From Thermoplasmata archaeon (GTDB taxonomy: Archaea > Thermoplasmatota > Thermoplasmata > Lutacidiplasmatales > UBA184): a stretch of DNA of 36,037 nt. The notes beneath the pieces were generated by a model. The model was given only the letters and a program-made list of their open reading frames with translations. It made no database searches and was not told the DNA's origin. Numbering within the stretch: the stretch's first letter is position 1; every line of letters begins with the position of its first letter. Positions 16,478 through 26,604 of the stretch are shown one piece after another. Location of the stretch: the NCBI GenBank assembly GCA_035622275.1, contig DASPVQ010000017.1:1-36037 (forward strand), written 5' to 3'. Both the position numbers and the translations under genes were made by a program.

Positions 16478-17782
16478 CTAGCGCGACTCCGGGGGAGGAG
16501 GTCGGGCCGCCCAGAGCGCCCGTGCCGCCCGCTCCGCTTCGGCGCGGATCTGGGACCAGTCTCCACCGGTCAGGCGGCGACCTTCCACCACCGCGACGCC
16601 CCCGACGAAGACAGAGTCGATCGCCTCGTCGCTCGCGGAATAGGCGAGATGCGAGACGATCGTCTCCGGGCGCGCGGGGACGAGCGTGGGATGGTCGAGC
16701 CGGACCAGCGAGAAGTCGGCGCGCTTACCTACCTCGATCGAACCGATCTCCTCGGCGCGGCCGAGCAGCCGCGCGCCCTCGATCGTCGCCAGGTCGAGCA
16801 GTTCCTGCGCGGGGAGCGCGGTCGCGTCCCACCGGTGGTTCTTCTGCACGAGCCCGGCGAGGTGCATCTCGCGGAGCATCGACAGCGAGTTGTTGCTCGC
16901 CACCGAGTCCGTGCCCAGCCCGACGCTCGCCCCGGCCCGACGCAGCTCGACGATCGGTGCGACGCCCCCCGAGGCGAGTTTCAGATTCGAGCTCGCACAG
17001 TGCGCGACCCCGACCCCCCGTCGGGCGATCAGCTCGATCTCCCGGCCCGTCAACCATGCGGCGTGCGCCGCCACCTGTCGGGGACCCAGCACACCGAGCT
17101 CGTCGAGCCATTCGACGGGCCGTCGGCCGGTCCTTTCCAGGTGGTCGCTCACCTCGCGCCGGGTCTCGGAGAGATGGTAGTGGAGGAGCGTCCGATGCCG
17201 GTCCGCGAGGGCCTTCGCGCCCTCCCACGTCTCGCGCCCGCAGACGTAGACGCCCTGCGGGGCGACGAGCGGCTCGACGAGCGGATGGCGCTGCCAGCGG
17301 TCGATGAACGCGGCGGCGTTGTCGAGCGGGCGGCCGTGCTGCGTCGTGAGCTCGGCATCCAGCACCGCCCAGCCGAGGAACCCGCGGATCCCGAGGGAAA
17401 CGCAGGCGCGCGCGATCGCGTCCTCGAAGTAGTACAGGTCCAGGAACGCGGTCGTGCCTCCCAGCAGCATCTCGGCGATCCCGGCCCGCGCGCCCGCCTC
17501 CACGTCGGCCTCGGTTCGGTTCGCGTCGACCGCGAAGAGTACCTCGAGGAATCCGGCGAGCTCCCGGTCGTCCGCGATACCGCGCATTGGGGTCATCGCG
17601 ACGTGGGTGTGGGCGTTCACGAGCCCCGGCACGAGCGCGAAGCCGCTCCCGTCGATCTCGTTGGCTCCCTCCCGGGGCGCCCGCGGGCCGACGTGGACGA
17701 ACCGCCCCTGCTCGATCCGCACGTCGGCGCGTCCGACCGACCGCCGCGCGTCCTGGTGAACGACCAGGGCGTCGGCGATCAC
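16478..17782 (-). CDS. Amidohydrolase, MTA/SAH or 5'-deoxyadenosine deaminase type
   Basis: 434-residue metal-dependent deaminase of the TrzA/MtaD group (COG0402). It has the zinc motif NAHTHVAM (His58, His60), the HYHLSE block, the AHCASSNLKLASG block and the Asp motif GTDSVASNN, all in order, so it should be active. In archaea such enzymes deaminate 5'-deoxyadenosine, S-adenosylhomocysteine or methylthioadenosine and so recycle SAM by-products; the exact substrate is not readable. Start is GTG; an earlier start is blocked by a stop codon and only a CTG intervenes. The gene begins 51 bp after gyrB on the same strand and may be cotranscribed with it. Confidence 0.92.
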   Translation of the reverse strand: MIADALVVHQDARRSVGRADVRIEQGRFVHVGPRAPREGANEIDGSGFALVPGLVNAHTHVAMTPMRGIADDRELAGFLEVLFAVDANRTEADVEAGARAGIAEMLLGGTTAFLDLYYFEDAIARACVSLGIRGFLGWAVLDAELTTQHGRPLDNAAAFIDRWQRHPLVEPLVAPQGVYVCGRETWEGAKALADRHRTLLHYHLSETRREVSDHLERTGRRPVEWLDELGVLGPRQVAAHAAWLTGREIELIARRGVGVAHCASSNLKLASGGVAPIVELRRAGASVGLGTDSVASNNSLSMLREMHLAGLVQKNHRWDATALPAQELLDLATIEGARLLGRAEEIGSIEVGKRADFSLVRLDHPTLVPARPETIVSHLAYSASDEAIDSVFVGGVAVVEGRRLTGGDWSQIRAEAERAARALWAARPPPPESR

Positions 17783-17833
17783 CAGCGGCGGCGGTTCGCG
17801 CGCGAGGCCCTCGGTCGTGCTCCGACCTCCGGC

Positions 17834-19805
<1,972 letters not shown>

Positions 19806-19945
19806 GCTTGGGTTTCGGCGGAAAAATCGCCACGAAATCACGCGCTCCGGAGCCCGCTTCCGGAGCCGTCGGGGACTCGACGCGCTCGCCCCCGCGACCG
19901 GGGTTCCGCCGCGCTCCGCCGTGTCCCGGTGGGGCGCCAGAAGCC

Positions 19946-19953
19946 GTAATAGT
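19946..19953 (+). promoter_or_regulatory. TATA-like box for grpE
   Basis: GTAATAGT centred about 31 bp before the grpE ATG at 19981. Confidence 0.45.
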
Positions 19954-19980
19954 CGCGACCCCACTGCGCAGGCCGGACCG

Positions 19981-20538
19981 ATGGGCGACGAGTCGAAGCC
20001 GAGCGCGCCGGAGGCGGCCAACGCGGCGACGCTCACGGGCGAGACCGGTGCGGCGGTCCCGAGCAGCGGGTCTCCGCCCGAGGACTGGGCGACCCGGTTC
20101 AAGTACCTCTACGCCGACTTCGAGAACTTCCGTCGGCGCGCCGAGCGCGAGCGGGAGTCGCTGACCCGGCAGAGCCGCGGCGCGATGCTCCGGGAGCTGC
20201 TGCCGATCATCGAGGCGTTCCATGGCGCCGCTCGGGCGGCCGCCGAGCTCCCCGGCGACCACCCCCTCCGTCGTGGCATCGAGCTCCTCGACCGGGAGTG
20301 GTCGACGTTCCTCAAGCACGAGGGCGTCGAGCCGATCGCCCGGGTCGGAGGGACGTTCCGGCCGGAGGAGGCGGTGGCCGTCGGCGATTCGTCCCCGTCG
20401 ACGGAGGCCCCCGACGGTGCCATCGCCGAGATCGTCCAGCAGGGCTACCGGTTCTTCGGCGGGATCCTGCGACCGGCCAAGGTCATCGTGGCGCGGTCCC
20501 CGAACGGCACCTCCGCGCCGGTCGAGCCGGGCGAGTGA
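19981..20538 (+). CDS. grpE: GrpE, nucleotide exchange factor of DnaK
   Basis: 185-residue co-chaperone that releases ADP from DnaK. The N-terminal third is disordered, then the long helix ADFENFRRRAERERESL, the four-helix core LLPIIEAFHGAA, and the beta-wing region with GVEPIARVGGTFRPEEAVAVGD and GYRFFGGILRPAKVIVA, all typical of GrpE. The ATG 19981 is supported by a TATA-like element; the upstream frame is open but has no conserved sequence. dnaK and dnaJ are not adjacent, which is unusual since the three often cluster. HMG-CoA reductase starts 7 bp after the stop codon, so grpE seems to lead a three-gene operon. Confidence 0.95.
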   Translation: MGDESKPSAPEAANAATLTGETGAAVPSSGSPPEDWATRFKYLYADFENFRRRAERERESLTRQSRGAMLRELLPIIEAFHGAARAAAELPGDHPLRRGIELLDREWSTFLKHEGVEPIARVGGTFRPEEAVAVGDSSPSTEAPDGAIAEIVQQGYRFFGGILRPAKVIVARSPNGTSAPVEPGE

Positions 20539-20545
20539 GGTCGGG

Positions 20546-21859
20546 ATGACGCGATCGAGCCAGCTGCCGGGCTTCTACAAGAAGTCGATCGACGAGCGGC
20601 GCGCGTTCGTCCGCGAGTGGGCCGGGCTCAGCGAGGAGGAGGCGGCGAGCTATGCGTTCCCGCCCGGGGTCGACCCGGCGACGCTCGACCGGATGATCGA
20701 GAACGTGATCGGGGTGATGCCGCTCCCGCTCGGGATCGCGACGAACTTCCAGATCAACGGCGTCGATCGCCTGATCCCGATGGCCATCGAGGAGCCGAGC
20801 GTCGTGGCCGCCGCGTCGAACGCCGCGAAGGTCGCCCGCGACGGTGGAGGCTTCCTCGCGCAGACCACCGCGCCGGTGATGATCGGTCAGGTACAGGTGC
20901 TCGATGTCCCCGATCCGGTGGCGGCCCGCCTTCGGATCCTCGACCACAAAGACGACCTCCTAGCGGCCGCGAACGCGAAGGACCCGGTCCTCGTGAAGTT
21001 CGGCGGCGGGGCCAAGGACCTCGAGGTACGCATCGTCCGCTCGGCCCGCGGGACGATGGTGGTCATCCACCTGCTGGTCGACGCGCGCGACGCCGGTGGC
21101 ATGAACGCCGTCAACACGATGTGCGAGGCGCTCGCCCCGGAGTTCGCTCGGCTCGCCGGCGGACGTGCGGTCCTGCGGATCATCTCGAATCTCGCGATCC
21201 ATCGCCTCGCCCGAGCCCACGCCACGTTCCCGGCCGCGGCGCTCGCGACGCCGACGGCGACCGGTCCCGAGGTCGTCGACGCGATCCTCGACGCCTACGC
21301 TCTCGCGGTCGCGGACCCGTTCCGCTGCGCGACCCACAACAAGGGGATCATGAACGGAATCTCGAGCGTGGTGATCGCGACCGGGAACGATTTCCGCGCG
21401 ATCGAGAGCGGCGCGCACAGCTTCGCGGCCTGGCGCGCCGGCGAGGTCGATGCCGGCACCGTCATCCTGCCGCTGACGACCTACGAGAAGGACAAGAACG
21501 GCGACCTCGTCGGCTCCATCGAGGTGCCGGCACCGGTCGGCCTCATCGGCGGCGCGACCGCCGTCCACCCGACCGCGAAAGCGAACGTCAAGGTCCTGGG
21601 GGTGAAGAGCGCCCGCGAGCTGGGCGAGGTGCTCGCCGCGGTGGGGCTCGCCCAGAACTTCGCGGCGCTGCGCGCCCTCGCCACCGAGGGGATCCAGCGC
21701 GGCCACATGGAGCTGCACGCGCGCAACATGGCGGTCAGTGTCGGCGCCCGGCCGGACGAGGTCGACCGGGTCGTCGAGCGTCTGGTGCGGGACCGGCAGG
21801 TCCGCTTCGACCGCGCGAAGGAGATCCTCGACGAGCTGCGGCGCGGCGCCCCCGGATGA
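20546..21859 (+). CDS. mvaA: HMG-CoA reductase, class II
   Basis: Reduces HMG-CoA to mevalonate, the committed step toward isoprenoid (archaeol) lipids. The N-terminal block ENVIGVMPLPLGIA carries the catalytic Glu; ARDAGGMNAVNTM is the nucleotide-binding DAMGMN-like motif; HNKGIMNGI carries the catalytic Lys; and RGHMELHARNMA the catalytic His, the class II pattern. It has 437 residues without a membrane region, as expected. The ATG at 20546 follows grpE after 7 bp with GAGG-like bases nearby; the open frame upstream is the shadow of grpE. Its stop overlaps the pdxT ATG (ATGA), so the two are coupled. Most archaea use class I; class II occurs in some lineages. Confidence 0.95.
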   Translation: MTRSSQLPGFYKKSIDERRAFVREWAGLSEEEAASYAFPPGVDPATLDRMIENVIGVMPLPLGIATNFQINGVDRLIPMAIEEPSVVAAASNAAKVARDGGGFLAQTTAPVMIGQVQVLDVPDPVAARLRILDHKDDLLAAANAKDPVLVKFGGGAKDLEVRIVRSARGTMVVIHLLVDARDAGGMNAVNTMCEALAPEFARLAGGRAVLRIISNLAIHRLARAHATFPAAALATPTATGPEVVDAILDAYALAVADPFRCATHNKGIMNGISSVVIATGNDFRAIESGAHSFAAWRAGEVDAGTVILPLTTYEKDKNGDLVGSIEVPAPVGLIGGATAVHPTAKANVKVLGVKSARELGEVLAAVGLAQNFAALRALATEGIQRGHMELHARNMAVSVGARPDEVDRVVERLVRDRQVRFDRAKEILDELRRGAPG

Positions 21860-22449
21860 AGATCGGGGTGCTGGCGCTCCAGGGCGACGTCCCGGAGCAT
21901 GTCCGGGCGGTCGGTGCCGCCGCTCCTCGCGCGCCGGTGGTCGCCGTTCGTCGACCCGCCGATCTCGCCGAGGTCGACGCGCTGCTGCTGCCGGGCGGAG
22001 AGTCAACGGCGATCGCACGGCTCCTGGAGGAAGCCGGCCTCTGGGCCCCGCTCGCCGAGCGCCTGCGTTCCGGCCTACCGGTCCTCGCCACCTGCGCGGG
22101 TCTGATCCTGCTGGCGCGCGAGCTCGCGCCCGGCCCGTCCGGTCCCGATCCTCCGACCTTCGGCGTGCTCGACGTGGTGGTCCGGCGCAACGACTACGGG
22201 GCCCAGCGCGAGTCGTTCGAAGCCCCGCTGGTCGTCAGCGGGATCGGCCCGCGGCCGTTTCCGGGCGTGTTCATCCGGTCCCCGCGCATCGCGGCCGTCG
22301 GCCCCGGAGCGACCGCCATCGCCTGGCAGGGCGAGGAGGTCGTCGGGGTTCGGGCCGGGCCCTTGTGGGGGCTCGCCTTCCACCCCGAGTTGTCGGCGGA
22401 CCCGCGGGTGCACCGACGCTTTCTCTCGACCCTCGGCCCCCGACGTTAG
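21856..22449 (+). CDS. pdxT: PdxT, glutaminase of pyridoxal phosphate synthase
   Basis: Class I glutamine amidotransferase that supplies ammonia to PdxS for de novo vitamin B6 synthesis. Conserved blocks are LALQGDVPEH at the start, the oxyanion PGGES (residues 47-50), the nucleophile Cys80 in ATCAGL and the His176-x-Glu178 pair in FHPEL. It has 197 residues, normal for PdxT. PdxS is not in the window. It begins inside the HMG-CoA reductase stop codon, so it is cotranscribed with grpE and mvaA although their pathways differ. The 3' end overlaps the convergent DUF131 gene by 4 bp. Confidence 0.95.
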   Translation: MKIGVLALQGDVPEHVRAVGAAAPRAPVVAVRRPADLAEVDALLLPGGESTAIARLLEEAGLWAPLAERLRSGLPVLATCAGLILLARELAPGPSGPDPPTFGVLDVVVRRNDYGAQRESFEAPLVVSGIGPRPFPGVFIRSPRIAAVGPGATAIAWQGEEVVGVRAGPLWGLAFHPELSADPRVHRRFLSTLGPRR

Positions 22450-22850
22450 CCGAGCAGAGCGAGCGCGACGAGGACGGACGCGACTACGGCGGTCCCGCCG
22501 GCGACGGCGAGCAGCCAGCGCGTGCGGCGAGAGACCTCCCGCCAGGTCCCGAAGAGGATCGGCACGGGTCCGATCAGCACGAAGCCGCCCGTGCCGACGC
22601 CTCCCCTGGAGCGCACTGTGGGGCCCGTACCTTCCTCCTCCGCGGCCGGGTGGGGCGCGAGGGCGAGGGGAAGGGTTAGCAGCCCCCCTGCCATCAGGAC
22701 GACCCCGGCCGCGAACCCCGGGGAGCTTCCGTAGACGACCGGGACGATGAGGACCCAGGCGAGATGCGCGCTCCCATCGGCGATCGCGAGCGCCGTGAGA
22801 CCCGCGCCGGCGAGGAGGAGCACCCCCGGGACCAGCGCGCGGGCGAGCAT
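22446..22850 (-). CDS. DUF131 archaeal membrane protein
   Basis: 134-residue integral membrane protein with about four hydrophobic segments (roughly 3-22, 29-44, 47-66 and 110-133) and a short charged loop in the middle. The segment GGFVLIGPVPILFGTW matches the conserved GGVxxIGPxPIxFG block of the DUF131 (TIGR00304) family found in archaea. The biochemical role is unknown. It lies downstream of dph2 on the same strand with 46 bp between, and overlaps pdxT convergently by 4 bp. Confidence 0.85.
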   Translation of the reverse strand: MLARALVPGVLLLAGAGLTALAIADGSAHLAWVLIVPVVYGSSPGFAAGVVLMAGGLLTLPLALAPHPAAEEEGTGPTVRSRGGVGTGGFVLIGPVPILFGTWREVSRRTRWLLAVAGGTAVVASVLVALALLG

Positions 22851-22896
22851 GCGTTGACGGAGCGAGCTTCGGGGGCTTGGGCCTTGCGGTCGCCGG

Positions 22897-23931
22897 CTAG
22901 TGGTAGGTGTCGAAGCGGTACGGCTCGAGCGGGAGCTCCCCCAGCGCCATCAGGAACTCCGGCGGTGTCAGGATCGGCTTTGGATAGAGGCCGCCGTCGT
23001 CCAGCGCGATGCGCGGACAGGCGGTGTTGACGTACGCGTCGAGCGCGCGGCCCTCGAGATCGCGCGGATCGAGCCGGTCGAAGACGAGGATCTCGGCGGT
23101 CCGTCCTCGGGCCCGCGCCCGTTCCTGCAGCGCGAGCGCGGTCGGCGTGCGGTTCTGTCCGGCGAAGGTCGAGACGAGGATCCCCCAGCGCTGCGCGTCG
23201 CGCGCGGTGGCCACCGTGAGCTGGCGCCGACGGAGGAGCGCCGCGCGATCGATCGGAGGTTCGAGGACGTTGCGCAGGGGATCGAGCGACCAGACCGGCC
23301 GGTCGACAGCGTAGGCGAGTCCGACCGGATGGAACCGTCCGGTGCCCACGAAGAGGAACGCCTCCACCGTGGCGGCCACGCTCTCGGCCCCCGTGTAGTT
23401 GCAGCCCAGGGCCTGCGCCGGGTAGGCGAGGCGGCGGTCGCCGGACCCCACGTGGACCTCGCGGCCGCGGCGTTCGAGCGCCGCGACCAGGGGGGTGACG
23501 AGGTCGAGGTGCTGGACCGACGCGACGAGGCCCAGCCGGCGGGGCATCTGGGCCCGGTCGACCGTCGCCGCGAGGGCCTCGGGATCGCCCGCGGACTCCC
23601 GCATCTCGACGAAGAACGTCGGTCGGACGACGGCCAGGTTCGGGATCGGCGCGTGGCCGAGCACGATCGCGAGGTCGGCGTTGGGTGCCTCGTCCCGGGA
23701 CGGGGCGTCGCAGGCGCCGAAGCAGGCGCGCGTCGCGATCACCACCGGCGCCCCACCCTCCTCGCGGAGCCGCGCGGCCAGATCGTGCGCGTTCCGGACC
23801 AGGCCCGCGGGCACCTGGAGGACGATCCGCCGGGGACGGACCTCCCGGATCGCCTGGAAGAGCGGCGCCCCCACCGTCGCAAAGACCCTCGACGGGCCGG
23901 GGTCGGCAACGGCGGGCGCCGGATCGGACAT
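22897..23931 (-). CDS. dph2: Dph2, diphthamide synthesis 3-amino-3-carboxypropyl transferase
   Basis: Noncanonical radical enzyme that cleaves SAM with a 4Fe-4S cluster and adds the 3-amino-3-carboxypropyl group to a histidine of elongation factor 2, the first step of diphthamide synthesis. The three cluster cysteines are visible: CFGACD (Cys70/Cys74), LGCNYTG (Cys177) and NTACPRIALDD (Cys305). It has 344 residues, the usual archaeal length. The TATA-like TTTAGC lies at 23960-23965, about 32 bp before the ATG and overlapping the stop of the NUDIX gene. Together with NAC and the CBS-HPF protein it forms a translation-related cluster. Confidence 0.95.
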   Translation of the reverse strand: MSDPAPAVADPGPSRVFATVGAPLFQAIREVRPRRIVLQVPAGLVRNAHDLAARLREEGGAPVVIATRACFGACDAPSRDEAPNADLAIVLGHAPIPNLAVVRPTFFVEMRESAGDPEALAATVDRAQMPRRLGLVASVQHLDLVTPLVAALERRGREVHVGSGDRRLAYPAQALGCNYTGAESVAATVEAFLFVGTGRFHPVGLAYAVDRPVWSLDPLRNVLEPPIDRAALLRRRQLTVATARDAQRWGILVSTFAGQNRTPTALALQERARARGRTAEILVFDRLDPRDLEGRALDAYVNTACPRIALDDGGLYPKPILTPPEFLMALGELPLEPYRFDTYH

Positions 23932-23959
23932 GGTACCGAGCGTCGACCGCCGGCGCGGG

Positions 23960-24409
23960 CTAAACCTTTGGGGACCCGGGCCGCTCGACGCGCTCGATCA
24001 GGCGCCGGACCGCCGCGCGGTTGTCCGGGTAGTGCAGGCGGCGGACCGCCTCCTCCGCGTCGACCCATTCCGCGGCCTCGTGTTCCGGGCTCAGCCGCGG
24101 TCGGAACGACCGATCGATCTCGACGCCGTAGGCGTGCAGTCGCCAGACCTCCCCGTTGTCGGCCGGGAAGCGGACGTGCCAGTCCAGCGGCACGATCCGT
24201 CGCGGGGACGTTAGCCCGGTCTCCTCCTCGAGCTCCCGCCGCAGCGCCTTCTCGAAGTCGGGATCCTCGGGTTCCACTTTGCCGCTCACCGGCACCCACA
24301 CCCGTCCCCGGGCCGGCGGTCGTCGCAGCAGGAGGAGCCGGAAGGGCGGGTCCGAAAACAGGTACCCTTCGACGCACTCCCGGGCGACCGGCCCGTCCGG
24401 CTCGTCCAC
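23960..24409 (-). CDS. NUDIX hydrolase
   Basis: 149-residue hydrolase of nucleoside diphosphate derivatives. The Nudix box is readable as GKVEPEDPDF then KALRRELEEETGL, with one extra residue between the glycine and the REL-EE-TG part compared with the consensus. The strand before it (VWVPVSGKVEP) is typical of the Ap4A or NADH pyrophosphatase-like branch. Substrate unknown. The GTG start follows the NAC stop codon directly (TAG-GTG), so it is translated from the same mRNA. The C-terminal helix (RLIERVERPGSPKV) is normal. Confidence 0.88.
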   Translation of the reverse strand: MDEPDGPVARECVEGYLFSDPPFRLLLLRRPPARGRVWVPVSGKVEPEDPDFEKALRRELEEETGLTSPRRIVPLDWHVRFPADNGEVWRLHAYGVEIDRSFRPRLSPEHEAAEWVDAEEAVRRLHYPDNRAAVRRLIERVERPGSPKV

Positions 24410-24793
24410 CTACCGGCCCCGCGCGAGGATCTTCATGATCGCCTCGGCGGGTTCGCCGCTCGACTGGAGGAGGGCCTCGACGGCCTCCTCGCGGGAGACG
24501 TTCGCCTGTTCCATCACGAGCCGCACGTCCTCTTCGGGGGGACCGGCCGGCGCGCCGGTCCCGGGCGCCGGAGCGTCGGCCACGCGGGAGCGCACCGTCG
24601 GCTGGCCCACGACCTGGTAGGTCCGCACCCCCTGCACGGTGAGGACCGTGACCTCGGGGCGCTCGAAGACGTGCTCCTTCGTCCGGGTCCTCACGACCAC
24701 CTCCTCGACGTCGGGGACGGCCTCGCTGGTCATCCCCAGCCGTCGCATCATCTGCTCCATCTGGCGCTGGTTGCGCGGACCGCCCGGGATCAT
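24410..24793 (-). CDS. nac: Nascent polypeptide-associated complex protein (alpha-NAC)
   Basis: Homodimeric archaeal NAC that sits near the ribosome exit tunnel and shields nascent chains. The NAC beta-barrel domain is at about 28-70 (VEEVVVRTRTKEHVFERPEV, then VQGVRTYQVVGQ), followed by a Pro/Gly/Ala linker and a C-terminal UBA domain (about 88-125, DVRLVMEQANVSREEAVEAL). The N-terminus MEQMMRRLGM is the ribosome-binding segment. The 127 residues fit archaeal NAC. Its ATG overlaps the stop of the CBS-HPF gene (ATGA), which implies translational coupling of two ribosome-linked proteins. Confidence 0.95.
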   Translation of the reverse strand: MIPGGPRNQRQMEQMMRRLGMTSEAVPDVEEVVVRTRTKEHVFERPEVTVLTVQGVRTYQVVGQPTVRSRVADAPAPGTGAPAGPPEEDVRLVMEQANVSREEAVEALLQSSGEPAEAIMKILARGR

Positions 24794-26043
24794 TCCTCGT
24801 CCTCCGTCTCAGCGCCGCCGGTCGCCGAGCGGATCCGCCGCTCGAGGTCCGGGTCGTCGACGCCGAGGTCCGCCTCCTCGGTATCGACCTTGCGTCCCCC
24901 CCGGGAACGCTGGCGACGTGCCTCGCGAACGCGTCGCGTCTGACCCGCGAGGTCGTCGAGCAGGGCCGCGACCCCCGCGAGCAGGTTCCAGCCAGTGTGG
25001 GAGGCGTAGAAGATGCCCGCGTCGGAGTGGAGGCGGGCCTCGACCGTGATGTCGCTCGTCCGGTGGGTCGCGTGGGGCGCGAAGTGCAGGCTCAGGAGCG
25101 TCGGACGGACCTGCTGCGCGATCCGGCGCAACCCGCTCGCGACCAGGTGGTCGATCTCGGCGAGGAGTCCGGGATCGCCCGAGCCCCGGAGCCCCGAGAC
25201 CTCCACGTAGACGTCCTCGACGCGGGTGCGCCCGGTCGACGGCCGCCCCCGCCCGACGACCAATCCGAGGAGCTCCGACTGGCCGAGGACTCGCGGCGGA
25301 CGCCCCGCCTCGACGACGAAGACGCTGGAGACGACCTCCTCGGTCATCGTGCGCGCCGCCTCGGCGGCGGAGGTCCCGACCGGGACGGTCACGGGCGGCG
25401 AGTGCATGATCGAGCCGACCCGGACGTCGAGCACGCTGCCGGGCGTGTGCACGTCGCGCTTCCCCGGCGCGACCGGACGCCAGAGAACGTTCCCGAGGTC
25501 GCGCACGCCGACCGCCCCCACGAGCCGTTCCCGGCGGTCGAGGACCGGCAGCGGGTGGGCCTCGAGGAGCCGGATCTGGCCGAACAGTTGACGGCACAGG
25601 TCCGACTCGTGGACGAGGAGGTCGGCGGCGCGGGCCAGCTGCTCGACGCGGACCCGAGCGACCTCGGGCAGGCCCGCGAGGACCCGGACGATGTCCGTGC
25701 GACTCACCACGCCCAACAGCTCGCCGCGGCGGCCGACGACGGGCGCGGCCCGCAGCCCGTTCGCGAGCAGCTCCTCGGCGAGCTCGGGCAGCGCGGTCGC
25801 CGGGGTGACCAGCGGGGCGAGCGTGAGCAGATGCTCGACCTTCGTCTCCAGCGGCCGGCTCACCCGCCGGGCGATCGATTCGAACGTGATCATGCCGGCG
25901 AGACGGGAGCGCCGAAGGACCGGGATCTCGTGGAACCCCTTGGTCCGCATCACGCCGAGGGCGCGCGAGATGGGCGCGTCGGCGGGAAGCGTCACCGGAC
26001 GCGGCGTCATCATCTCGCCGGCGGTGGGCCAGGGATCGGGCAT
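24790..26043 (-). CDS. Four CBS domains fused to ribosome-hibernation-factor-like domain
   Basis: 417-residue protein. Four CBS motifs (about 8-60, 68-122, 136-188 and 210-265), each of the form MTPxPVTLPAD-like start, form two Bateman modules that bind adenine nucleotides and sense energy state. The C-terminal part (about 276-372) has the strand-helix-strand order of HPF/YfiA ribosome-hibernation proteins: VEDVYVEVSGLRG, a helix EIDHLVASGLRRIA, strands LLSLHFAPH and DITVEARLHSDAG, and a last helix WNLLAGVAALLDDLAGQTRR. A highly charged tail follows. The ATG 26043 fits a TATA-like GGCTAAGAC 27 bp upstream. The HPF assignment rests on pattern only; the CBS part is secure. The gene is directly coupled to alpha-NAC. 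Confidence 0.85.
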   Translation of the reverse strand: MPDPWPTAGEMMTPRPVTLPADAPISRALGVMRTKGFHEIPVLRRSRLAGMITFESIARRVSRPLETKVEHLLTLAPLVTPATALPELAEELLANGLRAAPVVGRRGELLGVVSRTDIVRVLAGLPEVARVRVEQLARAADLLVHESDLCRQLFGQIRLLEAHPLPVLDRRERLVGAVGVRDLGNVLWRPVAPGKRDVHTPGSVLDVRVGSIMHSPPVTVPVGTSAAEAARTMTEEVVSSVFVVEAGRPPRVLGQSELLGLVVGRGRPSTGRTRVEDVYVEVSGLRGSGDPGLLAEIDHLVASGLRRIAQQVRPTLLSLHFAPHATHRTSDITVEARLHSDAGIFYASHTGWNLLAGVAALLDDLAGQTRRVREARRQRSRGGRKVDTEEADLGVDDPDLERRIRSATGGAETEDEE

Positions 26044-26065
26044 GGCGGCCAAGCAGGGCCCCGAG

Positions 26066-26074
26066 GTCTTAGCC
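26066..26074 (-). promoter_or_regulatory. TATA-like box for CBS-HPF/NAC operon
   Basis: GGCTAAGAC on the minus strand, about 27 bp before the ATG at 26043; probably starts the transcript covering the CBS-HPF, NAC and NUDIX genes. Confidence 0.5.
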
Positions 26075-26094
26075 CCTGCGCTCGCGGGCGATCG

Positions 26095-26604
26095 CTAGGC
26101 GAGGTCGCGGGCCATCTGGTACCCGTTCTCCCCGTCCGAGTAGTAGGCGCGCAACAGGTCGATGACCGAGAAACGGTAGCGCGTGTAGAAGCGGATCGCC
26201 CGGGCGTTCGACACGCGGACCTCGAGGGTGACGCGGCGGAACCCCCGGCCCCGGCTCCGGTCGAGGAACGTCGTCATGAGCAGGGTCCCCACGCCCCGAG
26301 TGCGATGATGGCGGTCGACGGCGAACATGAGCACCCGGACCTCGTTCTCGATCTGGGAGACGCCGAGCAGGAAGCCGACCGGGACGTCGCTCGGATCGGC
26401 GGCGACGAGGAACCCCTCCGGCCAGTCGCCGCTCAACGACTGGTACAGCGAGGGGTCGTAGTGCTCGTGCAGGGCGTCGGCGACGATCGCGGCGACGAAC
26501 GGCACGTCCGTCGGACGGAAGCCCCGCAGGCTGACCGGCGGGAGATCGGCAGGCGCAACGCCCACGGACGGCGGGGGACGCGCCGTGTCAGCGATACATC
26601 TCAC
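26095..26604 (-). CDS. rimI: RimI-like GNAT N-acetyltransferase
   Basis: 169-residue GNAT acyltransferase. The acetyl-CoA loop is HHRTRGVGTLLM (R-x2-G-x-G type), preceded by VLMFAVDR and followed by LEVRVSNARAIRFYTRYRF with the conserved N-x-x-A-x-x-F-Y block of the RimI/ArdI type. Archaeal relatives acetylate protein N-termini. A long N-terminal tail (residues 1-25) may be spurious: a GTG at 26565 is an alternative start. With the GTG at 26604 the gene overlaps the PAC2 gene by 17 bp, so the pair is cotranscribed. Confidence 0.85.
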   Translation of the reverse strand: MRCIADTARPPPSVGVAPADLPPVSLRGFRPTDVPFVAAIVADALHEHYDPSLYQSLSGDWPEGFLVAADPSDVPVGFLLGVSQIENEVRVLMFAVDRHHRTRGVGTLLMTTFLDRSRGRGFRRVTLEVRVSNARAIRFYTRYRFSVIDLLRAYYSDGENGYQMARDLA

